From NCBI RefSeq assembly GCF_003025035.1, contig NZ_PYJN01000019.1, positions 372,001 to 436,000 on the forward strand: 64,000 bases of DNA, read 5' to 3'. This DNA comes from Rhizobium sp. SEMIA4064. Its GTDB lineage: Bacteria > Pseudomonadota > Alphaproteobacteria > Rhizobiales > Rhizobiaceae. The notes under the pieces were generated by a model. The model searched no databases and had not been told where the DNA came from. It saw only the letters and a program-made list of their open reading frames with translations. The position numbers and the translations under genes were made by a program. Shown here one piece after another: positions 9,644 through 18,403 of the stretch; position 1 is the first letter of the stretch; every line of letters begins with the position of its first letter.

Positions 9644-11095
9644 ATGACGGAACAGAACTATCCGGTATATGCCGAAATTACCGGTCCGATCGTGATGATC
9701 GGCTTTGGCTCCATCGGCCGCGGCACCCTGCCCCTGATCGAGCGCCATTTCAAATTCGACAAGAGCCGGATGGTCGTCATCGACCCGCAGATGGACGCCG
9801 AGCACCTGGCGATCCTCGAGAAGCACGGCGTCCGTCATATCCAGGAATATGTCACCAAGGACAACTACAAAGACCTCCTGAAGCCGCTCCTGACGGAAGG
9901 CGGTGGCCAGGGCTTCTGCGTCAACCTCTCGGTCGATACCGGCTCGCTCGACCTGGTCAAGCTTTGCCGCAAGCTCGACGTGCTCTACATCGACACCGTC
10001 GTCGAACCTTGGCTTGGCTTCTATTTCGACAAGAACATGAAGAATGCCGACCGCACCAACTACGCTCTGCGCGAAACCATGCGCAAGGAGAAGGCAAAGA
10101 ATCCCGGCGGTGCGACGGCGGTCTCCACCTGCGGTGCAAACCCGGGCATGGTGTCCTGGTTCGTCAAGCAGGCACTCGTCAATCTCGCCAATGACATCGG
10201 CGTCAAGTTCGAAGAGCCGGATCAGCATGACCGCGAAGGCTGGGCCAAGCTGATGAAAAAGGTCGGCGTCAAGGGCGTCCACATTGCCGAGCGCGACACG
10301 CAGCGCACCAAGCATCCGAAGCCGCTGAACGTCTTCTGGAACACCTGGTCGGTCGAAGGTTTCATCTCTGAAGGCATGCAGCCGGCCGAACTCGGCTGGG
10401 GCACGCACGAAGAGTGGATGCCGAAGAACGCCAAGAAGCACAAGAAGGGCTGCCAAGCCGCCATCTACCTGGAACAGCCGGGCGCTAACACCCGCGTCCG
10501 TACCTGGTGCCCAACCCCGGGTCCGCAATACGGCTTCCTGGTCACCCACAATGAGTCGATCTCGATCGCCGACTATTTTACCGTGCGCGACAAGGACGGC
10601 GACGTCACCTTCCGCCCGACCTGCCACTACGCCTACCATCCGGCCAACGATGCCGTGCTTTCGCTGCACGAGATGTTCGGCAATGGCGGCACGCCGCAGC
10701 CGGTTCACCACGTCCTCGATGAAGACGAACTGGAAGACGGCATCGACGAACTCGGCGTACTGCTCTATGGCCACGACAAGAACGCCTATTGGTACGGTTC
10801 GCGTCTGTCTCTCGAAGAGACCCGCCGCATCGCTCCATACCAGAACGCAACCGGCCTGCAGGTAACCTCCGCAGTGCTCGCCGGCATGGTCTGGGCGCTC
10901 GAAAATCCGACCGCCGGCATCGTCGAAGCGGACGAGATCGACTACAAGCGCTGCCTCGAAGTGCAGTTGCCATATCTCGGCCCGGTTGAAGGCCACTACA
11001 CCGACTGGACGCCGCTTGACGGCCGCCCGGGCCTGTTCCCGGAAGACATCGACACCAAGGATCCTTGGCAGTTCAGGAACATCCTGGTTCGCTGA
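9644..11095 (+). CDS. hss: Homospermidine synthase
   Basis: Enzyme of 483 residues that makes sym-homospermidine from putrescine (and spermidine) with NAD+, the polyamine characteristic of rhizobia. The N-terminal Rossmann motif is GFGSIGRGTLP. The conserved blocks YIDTVVEPW, STCGANPGMVSWFVKQAL and WCPTPGPQYGF are all present, and length is normal. ATG at 9644 is chosen over an upstream in-frame codon at 9596 because AAGGAG lies 7 bases before it. It is monocistronic, with a strong terminator directly downstream. Confidence 0.96.
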   Translation: MTEQNYPVYAEITGPIVMIGFGSIGRGTLPLIERHFKFDKSRMVVIDPQMDAEHLAILEKHGVRHIQEYVTKDNYKDLLKPLLTEGGGQGFCVNLSVDTGSLDLVKLCRKLDVLYIDTVVEPWLGFYFDKNMKNADRTNYALRETMRKEKAKNPGGATAVSTCGANPGMVSWFVKQALVNLANDIGVKFEEPDQHDREGWAKLMKKVGVKGVHIAERDTQRTKHPKPLNVFWNTWSVEGFISEGMQPAELGWGTHEEWMPKNAKKHKKGCQAAIYLEQPGANTRVRTWCPTPGPQYGFLVTHNESISIADYFTVRDKDGDVTFRPTCHYAYHPANDAVLSLHEMFGNGGTPQPVHHVLDEDELEDGIDELGVLLYGHDKNAYWYGSRLSLEETRRIAPYQNATGLQVTSAVLAGMVWALENPTAGIVEADEIDYKRCLEVQLPYLGPVEGHYTDWTPLDGRPGLFPEDIDTKDPWQFRNILVR

Positions 11096-11126
11096 TCGAC
11101 AGATCATCCGAACAGTCAGAAATTCG

Positions 11127-11157
11127 AATGCCCGCACAGGTCGTGCGGGCATTTTTG
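11127..11157 (+). terminator. Rho-independent terminator of hss
   Basis: A perfect 10-bp stem, ATGCCCGCAC at 11128-11137 and GTGCGGGCAT at 11143-11152, with a 5-base loop, is followed by a run of T. It lies 32 bp after the hss stop. Confidence 0.93.
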
Positions 11158-11276
11158 TTACGTTTGTTGGATAAATCGAAGTGACGGGTTCTGGAGCCTT
11201 GCTTTCGCCAGATGGCCACGCCATGGTTCCCGCAACCAATATGACATTAGTCCGCCTTCAATCGCGGGAGATATTT

Positions 11277-11651
11277 ATGAAGATCAGAACCAGCATTGCC
11301 CTTCTTGCCGCCGCCGCAGCGTTGTCCGCCTGCGTCGATTTCGGCGGATCGAGGTCTCCGCCGGCCATGCACGCCAGCGTCCAGCCGCAGACAGGGGTAG
11401 AAGGCAACTGGAGCGATGCGAACGGCCTCATTTCGACCTTCCAGGCCGGCACCTTCACCACGCACACCACCGACAGCAACACGGTTCTGGCTTCGGGCAC
11501 CTATAGTACCGTTTCCCCCAGCCTGATCGAAATCAACATGACGTCGCTGGTGCGCAAGACGCAGTCCAAGATCAACTGCGCCCTGATCAACCCTTCTCAG
11601 CTCAACTGCACCTCCGATGCCGGGAAGCAGTTTTCGCTCAATCGTCGATAG
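11277..11651 (+). CDS. omp10: Omp10-type outer membrane lipoprotein
   Basis: Lipoprotein precursor of 124 residues with a short signal peptide ending in a lipobox (LSAC, predicted lipidation at about Cys19). The mature part resembles the Brucella Omp10 family ([20 protein letters not shown], then paired Cys residues [13 protein letters not shown]). The start is placed at 11277 because GGGAG precedes it and the signal peptide begins there; the longer reading frame from 11181 adds an implausible N-terminus. Omp10 proteins are surface-exposed or periplasm-facing structural lipoproteins of unknown biochemistry. Confidence 0.85.
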   Translation: MKIRTSIALLAAAAALSACVDFGGSRSPPAMHASVQPQTGVEGNWSDANGLISTFQAGTFTTHTTDSNTVLASGTYSTVSPSLIEINMTSLVRKTQSKINCALINPSQLNCTSDAGKQFSLNRR

Positions 11652-11676
11652 GGGCTGAAACAGGCTCTGCGGACGG

Positions 11677-12006
11677 ATGAAAGCCATGCGTAGAATGGCG
11701 CTCTATCTCGTTCTCATCGCCTCCTTGCCGCTCGCCATCCTGGCGGCGGCTTTGCCTGCCAACAGCTATAAAGCACAAGGAATCGCGGCGCTCGATTGCG
11801 ACGGACCGATGAGCGTCTTCATCATCGCCCTGCCTGCCTTGCTGATCTATGCCATCGGCACGATCCTGCTTTACCGCGATCGGCGCCGGCGCCTTCATCG
11901 CGTCGCAGCACTTTGCTGCCTGCTCGTCACTCTTACCATCGGCTGGAATCTCGTCGCCGCCGTGCGAGAGTCCCATGGTACTGCCTCCATTGAGGCCTGC
12001 GCCTGA
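11677..12006 (+). CDS. Small integral membrane protein, unknown function
   Basis: Unrecognised protein of 109 residues with three hydrophobic segments: about 8-26 (MALYLVLIASLPLAILAAAL), 47-66 (FIIALPALLIYAIGTILLY) and 78-95 (VAALCCLLVTLTIGWNLVA). A basic patch, RDRRRRLHR, lies between the second and third. The coding pattern on this strand is convincing, but the start is uncertain (11677 or 11686; neither has a strong ribosome site). It lies 26 bp after omp10 and may be cotranscribed with it. Confidence 0.6.
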   Translation: MKAMRRMALYLVLIASLPLAILAAALPANSYKAQGIAALDCDGPMSVFIIALPALLIYAIGTILLYRDRRRRLHRVAALCCLLVTLTIGWNLVAAVRESHGTASIEACA

Positions 12007-12156
12007 CGCAGCGACTTCTTTCAGGCAAATTTGCAAAATCCTAATAAACCCAACAGCTTTTGCTTGCGCTCTTTCCGCCGCGATGGAAAGATTCGACACG
12101 GGGGTACCGCCGCGGGACATGGGCGGGCCGGATATGGTGAGCAACAGGAGAAAGAG

Positions 12157-14475
12157 ATGACGAAGCCCTTCGGTATGGGTCTTTTGGCCGCCGCGGCCTT
12201 GGCGCTCAGCGCCAGCACCGCCTTCGCGGATTACCAGCTCAACATTCTGCACTTCAACGATTTCCATTCGCGCGTGGAATCGATCAACAAGTTCGACGCG
12301 ACCTGCTCCACTGCGGAAGAAAGCAAGAATGAATGCTTCGGCGGGGCAGCACGGCTGAAGACCGCAATCGACCAGCGTCGCGCCGCACTCGCCGGCCAAA
12401 ATGTCCTGTTGCTCGATGCCGGCGACAATTTCCAGGGCTCACTGTTTTACACGACCTACAAGGGGGCTGCCGAGGTCGAATTTCTCAACGCTATGAAGCT
12501 CGACGCCATGACCGTGGGCAACCACGAATTCGATGATGGCGAAGGCCCGCTTGCCGCTTTCCTCGACAAGGCGCAATTCCCGGTCGTCACCGCCAATCTT
12601 GTCGTGGACGAGCAGTCGAAAATCGGCGACCGCATCAAGAAATCGATCGTGCTCGATATCGGCGGCCAGAAAATCGGTATCGTCGGCGCGGTCACGACCG
12701 AGACGCCCGAACTCTCCTCGCCTGGCCCGCATATCAAGATCACCGACGATGCGGCTGCCATCAGTGCCGAAGTGGATGCACTGAAGGCGCAGGGCGTCAA
12801 CAAGATCATCGCGCTCACCCATGTCGGCTATCCGCGCGATGTTGCCCAGATCGCCAGGATCGCCGGCGTCGATGTCGTCGTCGGCGGTCATTCGCACACG
12901 CTGCTGTCGAATACCGATCCGAAAGCGGCCGGCCCCTATCCGACCATGGTCGACAACCCGGCGGGCTATAAGGTCCCGGTCGTCCAGGCCGCTTCCTACA
13001 GCAAGTATCTCGGCGACGTCGTCATTACCTTCGATGACAACGGAGTCGTCAAGGAAGCCAAGGGCGATCCGATCCTGCTCGATTCTTCGATCAAACCGGA
13101 CCCGACCATTGCCGCCCGCGTCCAGGAAATGGCCAAGCCGATCGAGGAACTGCGCCAGAAGGTCATTGGCGCTTCGCAGGCCCCGATCGAGGGCGCACGC
13201 GAGATTTGCCGCGTTCAGGAATGCTCCATGGGCAATCTCGTCGCCGATGCCATGCTCGACCGTACGAAAAACCAGGGCATCTCCATCGCCATCCAGAACG
13301 GCGGCGGCCTGCGCGCCTCGATCGGCGCCGGCGACGTCACGATGGGCGACGTGCTGACCGTGCTGCCGTTCCAGAATACGGTCGCCACCTTCCAGTTGAC
13401 GGGTGCCGATGTGAAGGCAGCACTGGAGAACGGCCTCAGCCAGATCGACGACGGCGCCGGCCGTTTCCCGCAGGTCGCTGGTCTCAAATATACCTTTGAC
13501 AAATCAAAGCCGCCCGGCGACCGCATCGTCTCCATCACGGTGCAGGAAGGCACGGAGTTCGTGCCGCTAGACCCTAACAAGACCTATGGCGTCGTCAGCA
13601 ACAATTACATGCGCGCTGGCGGGGACGGTTACGTGGTCTTCGCAAAGAATGGCAAGAATGCCTATGACTTCGGCCCCGATCTGGAAGGCGTCGTTGCCAA
13701 TTATCTGGCATCGCACAATCCCTATAAGCCCTACACCGATGGCCGCGTGACGCAGGTCGGCGGCACCGCGGCCACCGCCCAGCCAGAGGCAGGCAAGCCG
13801 GCTGCAACGCAAGAGGCAGCGGCATCGGATCAGAAACCCGTCCCGGCTCCGGCCGATACCGGTGCAGCTTCCTCCACAACAGCTCCTGCTGCCTCGACAC
13901 CCGCCACCACGACACCCGATACGTCAACATCTCAGACGACGGCACCCGCCGCGACTGCTCCGACGACTGCCGCGCCGGCAACAACAGCCCCCGCGACTGC
14001 CGCTCCCGCCACGACAACGGCGCCAGCCGCTTCAACGCCGAGCACCACCACGACCCCAGACACGTCGACGTCTCAGACAACGGCGCCCGCAGCGACCCCG
14101 CCGACGACCACCACCGCCCCCGCTACAACGGCTCCGGCTGCTGCTGCTCCGGCCACAACGACGACAGCGCCCGCCGCTTCGACGCCCGAGACCAAAGCAC
14201 CGGCAACGACTGCGCCCGCCACAACGACCACCACGCCGACGACAACGGCTCCTGCTACCACAATAACTCCGGAGACCGCCGCACCAGTGCCCCAGGCTAG
14301 CGAGCCGCCGAAAACACCGGCTACCCACGTCATCGCCGCCGGCGACACGCTCTGGGATATCGCCAAGACCTATTACGGCGATGCCGGCGCATGGCACAAA
14401 CTCGTGGCCGCCAATCGCAATCTCAAGCCGCGCCACCTCACCATCGGTCGCGAATTGAAGATTCCGGCCAAGTAA
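12157..14475 (+). CDS. Periplasmic 5'-nucleotidase/metallophosphatase with Thr-Pro-Ala linker and C-terminal LysM
   Basis: Secreted protein of 772 residues. A signal peptide is followed by a metallophosphoesterase domain (about 24-260) with the metal-binding motifs HFNDFHS, DAGDNFQGS and GNHEFDDG. A 5'-nucleotidase C-terminal substrate domain follows (about 330-500; NGGGLRASIGAGDV). From about 540 to 720 the chain is almost entirely Thr, Ala and Pro. The last 50 residues form a LysM domain (GDTLWDIAKTYYGDAGAWH). The enzyme should hydrolyse extracellular nucleotides in the periplasm while LysM anchors it to peptidoglycan; the anchoring is inferred. The start at 12157 has an AGGAGAAAGAG site. 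Confidence 0.9.
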   Translation: MTKPFGMGLLAAAALALSASTAFADYQLNILHFNDFHSRVESINKFDATCSTAEESKNECFGGAARLKTAIDQRRAALAGQNVLLLDAGDNFQGSLFYTTYKGAAEVEFLNAMKLDAMTVGNHEFDDGEGPLAAFLDKAQFPVVTANLVVDEQSKIGDRIKKSIVLDIGGQKIGIVGAVTTETPELSSPGPHIKITDDAAAISAEVDALKAQGVNKIIALTHVGYPRDVAQIARIAGVDVVVGGHSHTLLSNTDPKAAGPYPTMVDNPAGYKVPVVQAASYSKYLGDVVITFDDNGVVKEAKGDPILLDSSIKPDPTIAARVQEMAKPIEELRQKVIGASQAPIEGAREICRVQECSMGNLVADAMLDRTKNQGISIAIQNGGGLRASIGAGDVTMGDVLTVLPFQNTVATFQLTGADVKAALENGLSQIDDGAGRFPQVAGLKYTFDKSKPPGDRIVSITVQEGTEFVPLDPNKTYGVVSNNYMRAGGDGYVVFAKNGKNAYDFGPDLEGVVANYLASHNPYKPYTDGRVTQVGGTAATAQPEAGKPAATQEAAASDQKPVPAPADTGAASSTTAPAASTPATTTPDTSTSQTTAPAATAPTTAAPATTAPATAAPATTTAPAASTPSTTTTPDTSTSQTTAPAATPPTTTTAPATTAPAAAAPATTTTAPAASTPETKAPATTAPATTTTTPTTTAPATTITPETAAPVPQASEPPKTPATHVIAAGDTLWDIAKTYYGDAGAWHKLVAANRNLKPRHLTIGRELKIPAK
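13876..14151 (+). repeat. 138-bp tandem duplication inside the nucleotidase linker
   Basis: Two imperfect copies of 46 codons, 13876-14013 and 14014-14151, encode closely similar Thr/Ala/Pro segments. Both contain the block TAPAASTP followed by PDTSTSQTTAPAAT. The period is an exact number of codons, so the frame is preserved. Further TAP-rich sequence continues to about 14290. Confidence 0.85.
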
Positions 14476-14498
14476 GGACGATTTGTCCCGTAAAAGTC

Positions 14499-14529
14499 AG
14501 CCGGTCCGGGCTTTCCCGGGCCGGCTTTT
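14499..14529 (+). terminator. Rho-independent terminator after the nucleotidase gene
   Basis: AGCCGGTCCGGG (14499-14510), loop CTTT, then CCCGGGCCGGCT (14515-14526) forms a nearly perfect 12-bp stem, followed by TTTG. It separates the nucleotidase from hemH. Confidence 0.85.
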
Positions 14530-14573
14530 GTTCCTATGTGAGGTGCTCCGTTTCGTTGAGAGGAACACAATTG

Positions 14574-15599
14574 ATGATCGCAGAAGCCTCGGCCGGCCAA
14601 CCGCAGCAAAAATCCGGCAAGATCGGCGTCCTTCTCGTCAATCTCGGCACGCCCGATGGCACCGACTACACGTCGATGCGGCGCTATCTGCGCGAATTCC
14701 TGACCGACAAGCGTGTCATCGAGTGGTCGCCGTGGAAATGGTATCCGATCCTGTTCGGCATCGTCCTCAACACCCGCCCCGGCAAGGTCGGCAAGGCCTA
14801 TGAGACGATCTGGAACAAAGAAAAGAACGAGAGTTTCCTACGCACCTATACGCGCAACCAATCGGATTTGATGGCCGCTCGGCTGATGGATCTGCCGAAC
14901 GTCGTCGTTGATTGGGGCATGCGCTACGGCAAGCCTTCGATCGGTGAGCGCATCCAGGTGCTGAAGGATCAGGGGTGCGACCGTATCCTGCTGTTTCCGC
15001 TCTACCCGCAATATGCGGCCGCGACCACCGCCACCGTCAACGACAAGGCTTTCGAAAAGCTGATGGCCATGCGCTGGCAGCCGGCGTTGCGCACCGTGCC
15101 GGACTATCATACCGACCCGACCTATATCGAGGCACTCGCGAACTCCATCACCCGGCACCTCGCGACACTCAACTGGCAACCGGAGAAGATCCTGGCCTCC
15201 TTCCACGGCATTCCACTTTCCTACTCCGAGAAGGGCGACCCCTATTATCGACAATGTGTCGAGACCAGTCGGTTGCTGCGTGAAAAGCTTGGCTTGTCCG
15301 AAGACCGGTTCATGCTCACCTTCCAGTCCCGCTTCGGACCGGAGGAATGGCTGCAACCTTACACGGACAAGACGGTGGAGAGCCTTGCCAAGGAAGGCAC
15401 GAAACGCATCGCCGTCCTCAACCCCGGCTTCGTCTCGGATTGCCTGGAAACGCTTGAAGAAATTGCCGAACAGGCAGCCGAATCCTTCCATCACAATGGC
15501 GGCGAGAAGTTCACGCACATCCCCTGCCTGAACGATAGCGAAGATGGCATGCGGGTGCTGGAGAAGGTGGTGAGACGGGAATTGCTGGGCTGGGTTTGA
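14574..15599 (+). CDS. hemH: Ferrochelatase
   Basis: Enzyme of 341 residues inserting Fe2+ into protoporphyrin IX, the last step of heme synthesis. Diagnostic blocks are LLVNLGTPDG at the N-terminus, FPLYPQYAAATTATV, and the active-site SFHGIPLSYSEKGDPY. Length is normal for alphaproteobacterial HemH. ATG at 14574 is used; the reading frame remains open into the upstream gene's 3' end but that extension is not part of the family. It appears to be a single-gene unit, with a convergent gene downstream. Confidence 0.95.
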   Translation: MIAEASAGQPQQKSGKIGVLLVNLGTPDGTDYTSMRRYLREFLTDKRVIEWSPWKWYPILFGIVLNTRPGKVGKAYETIWNKEKNESFLRTYTRNQSDLMAARLMDLPNVVVDWGMRYGKPSIGERIQVLKDQGCDRILLFPLYPQYAAATTATVNDKAFEKLMAMRWQPALRTVPDYHTDPTYIEALANSITRHLATLNWQPEKILASFHGIPLSYSEKGDPYYRQCVETSRLLREKLGLSEDRFMLTFQSRFGPEEWLQPYTDKTVESLAKEGTKRIAVLNPGFVSDCLETLEEIAEQAAESFHHNGGEKFTHIPCLNDSEDGMRVLEKVVRRELLGWV

Positions 15600-15655
15600 A
15601 GTCCGCCATACGCCTGCGGCGCCGGATGCTATTCCACCGCCGCGACGGCAGTGCT

Positions 15656-16564
15656 TCACTGCAATTGCGGCTTCCTGAGAAAGCTGCTGCGATCAGCCGA
15701 TTTGACGCGTAGCCATGCTTCCCGGCCGTTGCGCAATATCCTCATGGGGATTTCCGCGCCGGCGGGGCCGCTTTCCCATACCTTGCGGTAAAAATCGGCC
15801 AGGCTGTCGACCTCGCCGTCCCGGATTTCGGAGATGACATCGCCTCGCTGCAAGCCCGCTTGAGCGGCCGGGCCTCCTTCCGCCACGCTCATGACCACGA
15901 CCTCGCCGTTGCTTTCAGCGGAGAAAGCACCGAGCCAAGGTCTCGGCGGCTTGTTGACCTGGCCTCGGTTGAGCAGGTCATCGAGAATAGGCGGCAGCAA
16001 ATCGATCGGCACGACCATATTGATATCGGCCGTCTCTTCGTTCTGGGAGGCCATCTGCAGGTGAAGCGAGCCGATGCCCAGAAGCTTGCCGTGCGCATCG
16101 ACGAGCGCAGCGCCGCCCCATGAAGGATGAGCGGGCGCGACGAAGATCGCCTCCTCCAGCAGATATTCCCAATATCCGGCGAATTCCTGCTTAGCCACGA
16201 TATTTGCCCGGACGAATTGACCGACACCGTCGGCAATCACCACGGGATCGCCGATCCCAGCCTTGGCCACATTGCCGAATTCCAGTGCCGGAACCCCAAG
16301 CGAGCCAAGCGCCTGGACCAGACCGAAGCCGGTTTCCTGATCATAGGCAAGCGCATGAGCGGGAACCACCCGGCCGTCATGGGTCGTCAGCCAGACCTCC
16401 TCGGCTTCGGTGATCAGATAGCCGATCGTGAGTACCAGTCCGTTATCCCTGATGACTACGCCGCTGCCTTCCCGCCGGGTTCCCAACGCGCCAGCCGTAA
16501 AGGCATCTTCCGGAATTGAAGCGTGCACGGCCACGATTGACCGCAAAGTCCTGTCGATATTCAT
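15656..16564 (-). CDS. HtrA-like (S1C fold) PDZ protein with a degenerate catalytic triad
   Basis: Protein of 302 residues with a trypsin-like S1C domain (about 15-200) and a PDZ domain (about 205-300; VAEGGPAAQAGLQRGDVISE). Against the HtrA pattern, the catalytic His in TNNHVV is replaced here (TIGYLI). The Asp in T-D-L-A is replaced (ETGFGLV), and the Ser in GNSGGP is replaced by Trp (PSWGGAAL). All three triad residues therefore appear lost. No signal peptide is visible from ATG at 16564, which I chose because the upstream extension is not domain-like. It may act as a scaffold, chaperone or PDZ adaptor. Confidence 0.82.
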   Translation of the reverse strand: MNIDRTLRSIVAVHASIPEDAFTAGALGTRREGSGVVIRDNGLVLTIGYLITEAEEVWLTTHDGRVVPAHALAYDQETGFGLVQALGSLGVPALEFGNVAKAGIGDPVVIADGVGQFVRANIVAKQEFAGYWEYLLEEAIFVAPAHPSWGGAALVDAHGKLLGIGSLHLQMASQNEETADINMVVPIDLLPPILDDLLNRGQVNKPPRPWLGAFSAESNGEVVVMSVAEGGPAAQAGLQRGDVISEIRDGEVDSLADFYRKVWESGPAGAEIPMRILRNGREAWLRVKSADRSSFLRKPQLQ

Positions 16565-16928
16565 CGTCTCACCCTGGTGATGCGCCACGCCATGGCTCGG
16601 AGAGCCGCGCGGCGGCAGAAACCGGATACATTTCCTCCCCTTAAGGTATGAACATGTGTGGTCAGGTGCAAGGCCTGAGTGAAATTGAGAGGGCGCCGAA
16701 ACCGTCCGTTCGGACCGAAAGCGCAAGATTTCCGCCCGCCCTTTTCACGCCGTCAAGCGAGGCACACGGTTGGCTTTCACGGCCCATTCCGCCCTTGCCG
16801 AGAACATGCTAACCCACCACATCAGATTGATCTGCTGCGCCGCCTGTTCGCCCGAATGCGTAGAGATCGCGGCAGTGTTTTGAAGTGACGCAAATCCTGC
16901 ATCGTGCAGGGCGTCCATGGAGGATTTT
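16565..16928. other. Divergent intergenic region between the S1C-PDZ gene and the SPFH gene
   Basis: These 364 bp separate two divergently transcribed genes. The only clear element is the ribosome site GGAGG at 16919-16923, which places the SPFH start at 16929. I found no convincing ORF, strong hairpin or terminator. It should contain promoters in both directions. Confidence 0.4.
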
Positions 16929-17942
16929 ATGGTCGTCGGTGGTTTCAGCATCGTCGTGGTCGCTTTTGTAATTCTAGTCATCCTGGTGCTGTTTGCCGGG
17001 ATCAAGACCGTGCCACAGGGATATCGCTATACGCTCCAACGCTTCGGACGCTACACGCGCACACTCGAGCCGGGCCTCAATCTGATCGTGCCCTTCATCG
17101 ATTCTGTTGGCGCACGCATGAATGTCATGGAGCAGGTGCTGGTCGTCCCGACCCAGGAGGTCATCACCAAGGACAATGCGAGCATAGCCGCGGACGCCAT
17201 CGCCTTCTATCAGGTGCTAAACGCTGCGCAGGCCGCTTACCAGGTGACCAATCTCGAAAATGCCATTCAGAATCTGACCATGACCAATATCCGCTCCGTC
17301 ATGGGCTCGATGGATCTCGATGAGCTGCTTTCCAATCGTGACGCCATCAATGACCGATTGCTGCGCGTCGTCGACGATGCGGTACACCCCTGGGGCATCA
17401 AGGTCACTCGTGTCGAGATCAAGGACATACAGCCGCCAAAGGATCTGGTCGACGCAATGGCGCGGCAGATGAAGGCCGAGCGCGAAAAGCGCGCCCAGGT
17501 GCTTGAGGCGGAAGGCCTGCGCAACGCGCAAATCCTACGGGCCGAGGGCTCCAAACAGGCTGCGGTGTTGCAGGCGGAAGGTCAGCGTGAGGCAGCTTTC
17601 CGCAATGCGGAGGCCCGCGAACGCCTGGCCGAAGCGGAAGCCAAGGCGACACGTATGGTTTCGGAAGCGATCGCCGCAGGCGACATTCACGCCATCAACT
17701 ATTTCGTCGCGCAGAAATATACGGAGGCACTGACATCCATCGGCACGGCCGGCAATTCCAAGATCGTGCTGATGCCAATGGAAGCCGCTTCGCTCATCGG
17801 TTCGCTCGGCGGTATCGGCGCTATCGCCCGCGAGGTCTTCGGCGACAGCAATAATGGCGATACGCCTTCGCAGCCGTCACGTCCGCGTGCGGGCGCAACG
17901 CGATCGACCCCCTCCGTCAATCCGCTGCCGCGGGAGAGTTGA
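16929..17942 (+). CDS. SPFH/Band 7 (stomatin/prohibitin-like) membrane protein
   Basis: Protein of 337 residues. A single N-terminal membrane segment (about 5-25) leads into an SPFH domain (VPQGYRYTLQRFGRYTRTLE, then GLNLIVPFID). A long Ala/Glu/Arg-rich coiled-coil follows (about 180-250), then a Pro/Ser-rich tail. It belongs to the QmcA/stomatin-like class that forms oligomeric membrane rings and often pairs with NfeD. The start at 16929 is preferred over 16917 because GGAGG lies 5 bases before it and inside the longer version. It overlaps or abuts the NfeD gene, supporting one functional unit. Confidence 0.92.
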   Translation: MVVGGFSIVVVAFVILVILVLFAGIKTVPQGYRYTLQRFGRYTRTLEPGLNLIVPFIDSVGARMNVMEQVLVVPTQEVITKDNASIAADAIAFYQVLNAAQAAYQVTNLENAIQNLTMTNIRSVMGSMDLDELLSNRDAINDRLLRVVDDAVHPWGIKVTRVEIKDIQPPKDLVDAMARQMKAEREKRAQVLEAEGLRNAQILRAEGSKQAAVLQAEGQREAAFRNAEARERLAEAEAKATRMVSEAIAAGDIHAINYFVAQKYTEALTSIGTAGNSKIVLMPMEAASLIGSLGGIGAIAREVFGDSNNGDTPSQPSRPRAGATRSTPSVNPLPRES

Positions 17943-17944
17943 GC

Positions 17945-18403
17945 ATGCTCGACAATCTCATTGGCGAACTTGGGCCATGGAGTTGGTGGGTGGCCGGTTT
18001 CGTACTCCTGGCTGCCGAACTCATCGCACCCGGTTTCTTCCTGGTCTGGATCGGTCTTGCCGCCGTCATCGTCGGCGCTCTCTCTTTGGCATTTTGGGAC
18101 AGCGCCTTCTGGATCTGGCAGGTGCAACTGCTGGTCTTTGCGGCCTGCGCCATCATCGTCACCCTGCTCGGCCGCCGCTATGTCTACAACAACAACCAGA
18201 TAACGGATGAGCCCTTCCTCAACCAGCGCGGCGCGAGCCTGGTCGGCCGCACGGCAACGCTCAACGAGCCGATCGCCGAAGGCCGCGGCCGGATCCGCCT
18301 GGACGATACCTATTGGACTGTGATGGGGCCGGACCTGCCGGCCGGAACCCGCGTCAAGGTCGTCGCCAGCAATGGACGCGATCTGACCGTCGAAATGGCG
18401 TGA
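17945..18403 (+). CDS. NfeD family membrane protein
   Basis: Protein of 152 residues with two or three membrane segments in the first 80 residues (WWVAGFVLLAAELIAPGFFL, then a second hydrophobic block). A C-terminal OB-fold NfeD domain follows (SLVGRTATLNEPIAEGRGRI). NfeD partners of SPFH proteins are thought to support membrane microdomain integrity or proteolysis. The ATG at 17945 is two bases after the SPFH stop; an in-frame TTG at 17939 would overlap it. It ends directly against the convergent kpsF gene with no intervening bases. Confidence 0.9.
   Translation: MLDNLIGELGPWSWWVAGFVLLAAELIAPGFFLVWIGLAAVIVGALSLAFWDSAFWIWQVQLLVFAACAIIVTLLGRRYVYNNNQITDEPFLNQRGASLVGRTATLNEPIAEGRGRIRLDDTYWTVMGPDLPAGTRVKVVASNGRDLTVEMA

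Noticed and set aside
9536..11239. A 567-residue minus-strand open frame over hss
   Set aside because: It is fully antisense to homospermidine synthase and shows no domain. High third-position GC keeps the opposite frame open.
13876..14290. Repetitive block considered as a CRISPR array or minisatellite
   Set aside because: The repeats are in frame, have no unique spacers, and encode a Thr/Ala/Pro linker inside the nucleotidase gene.
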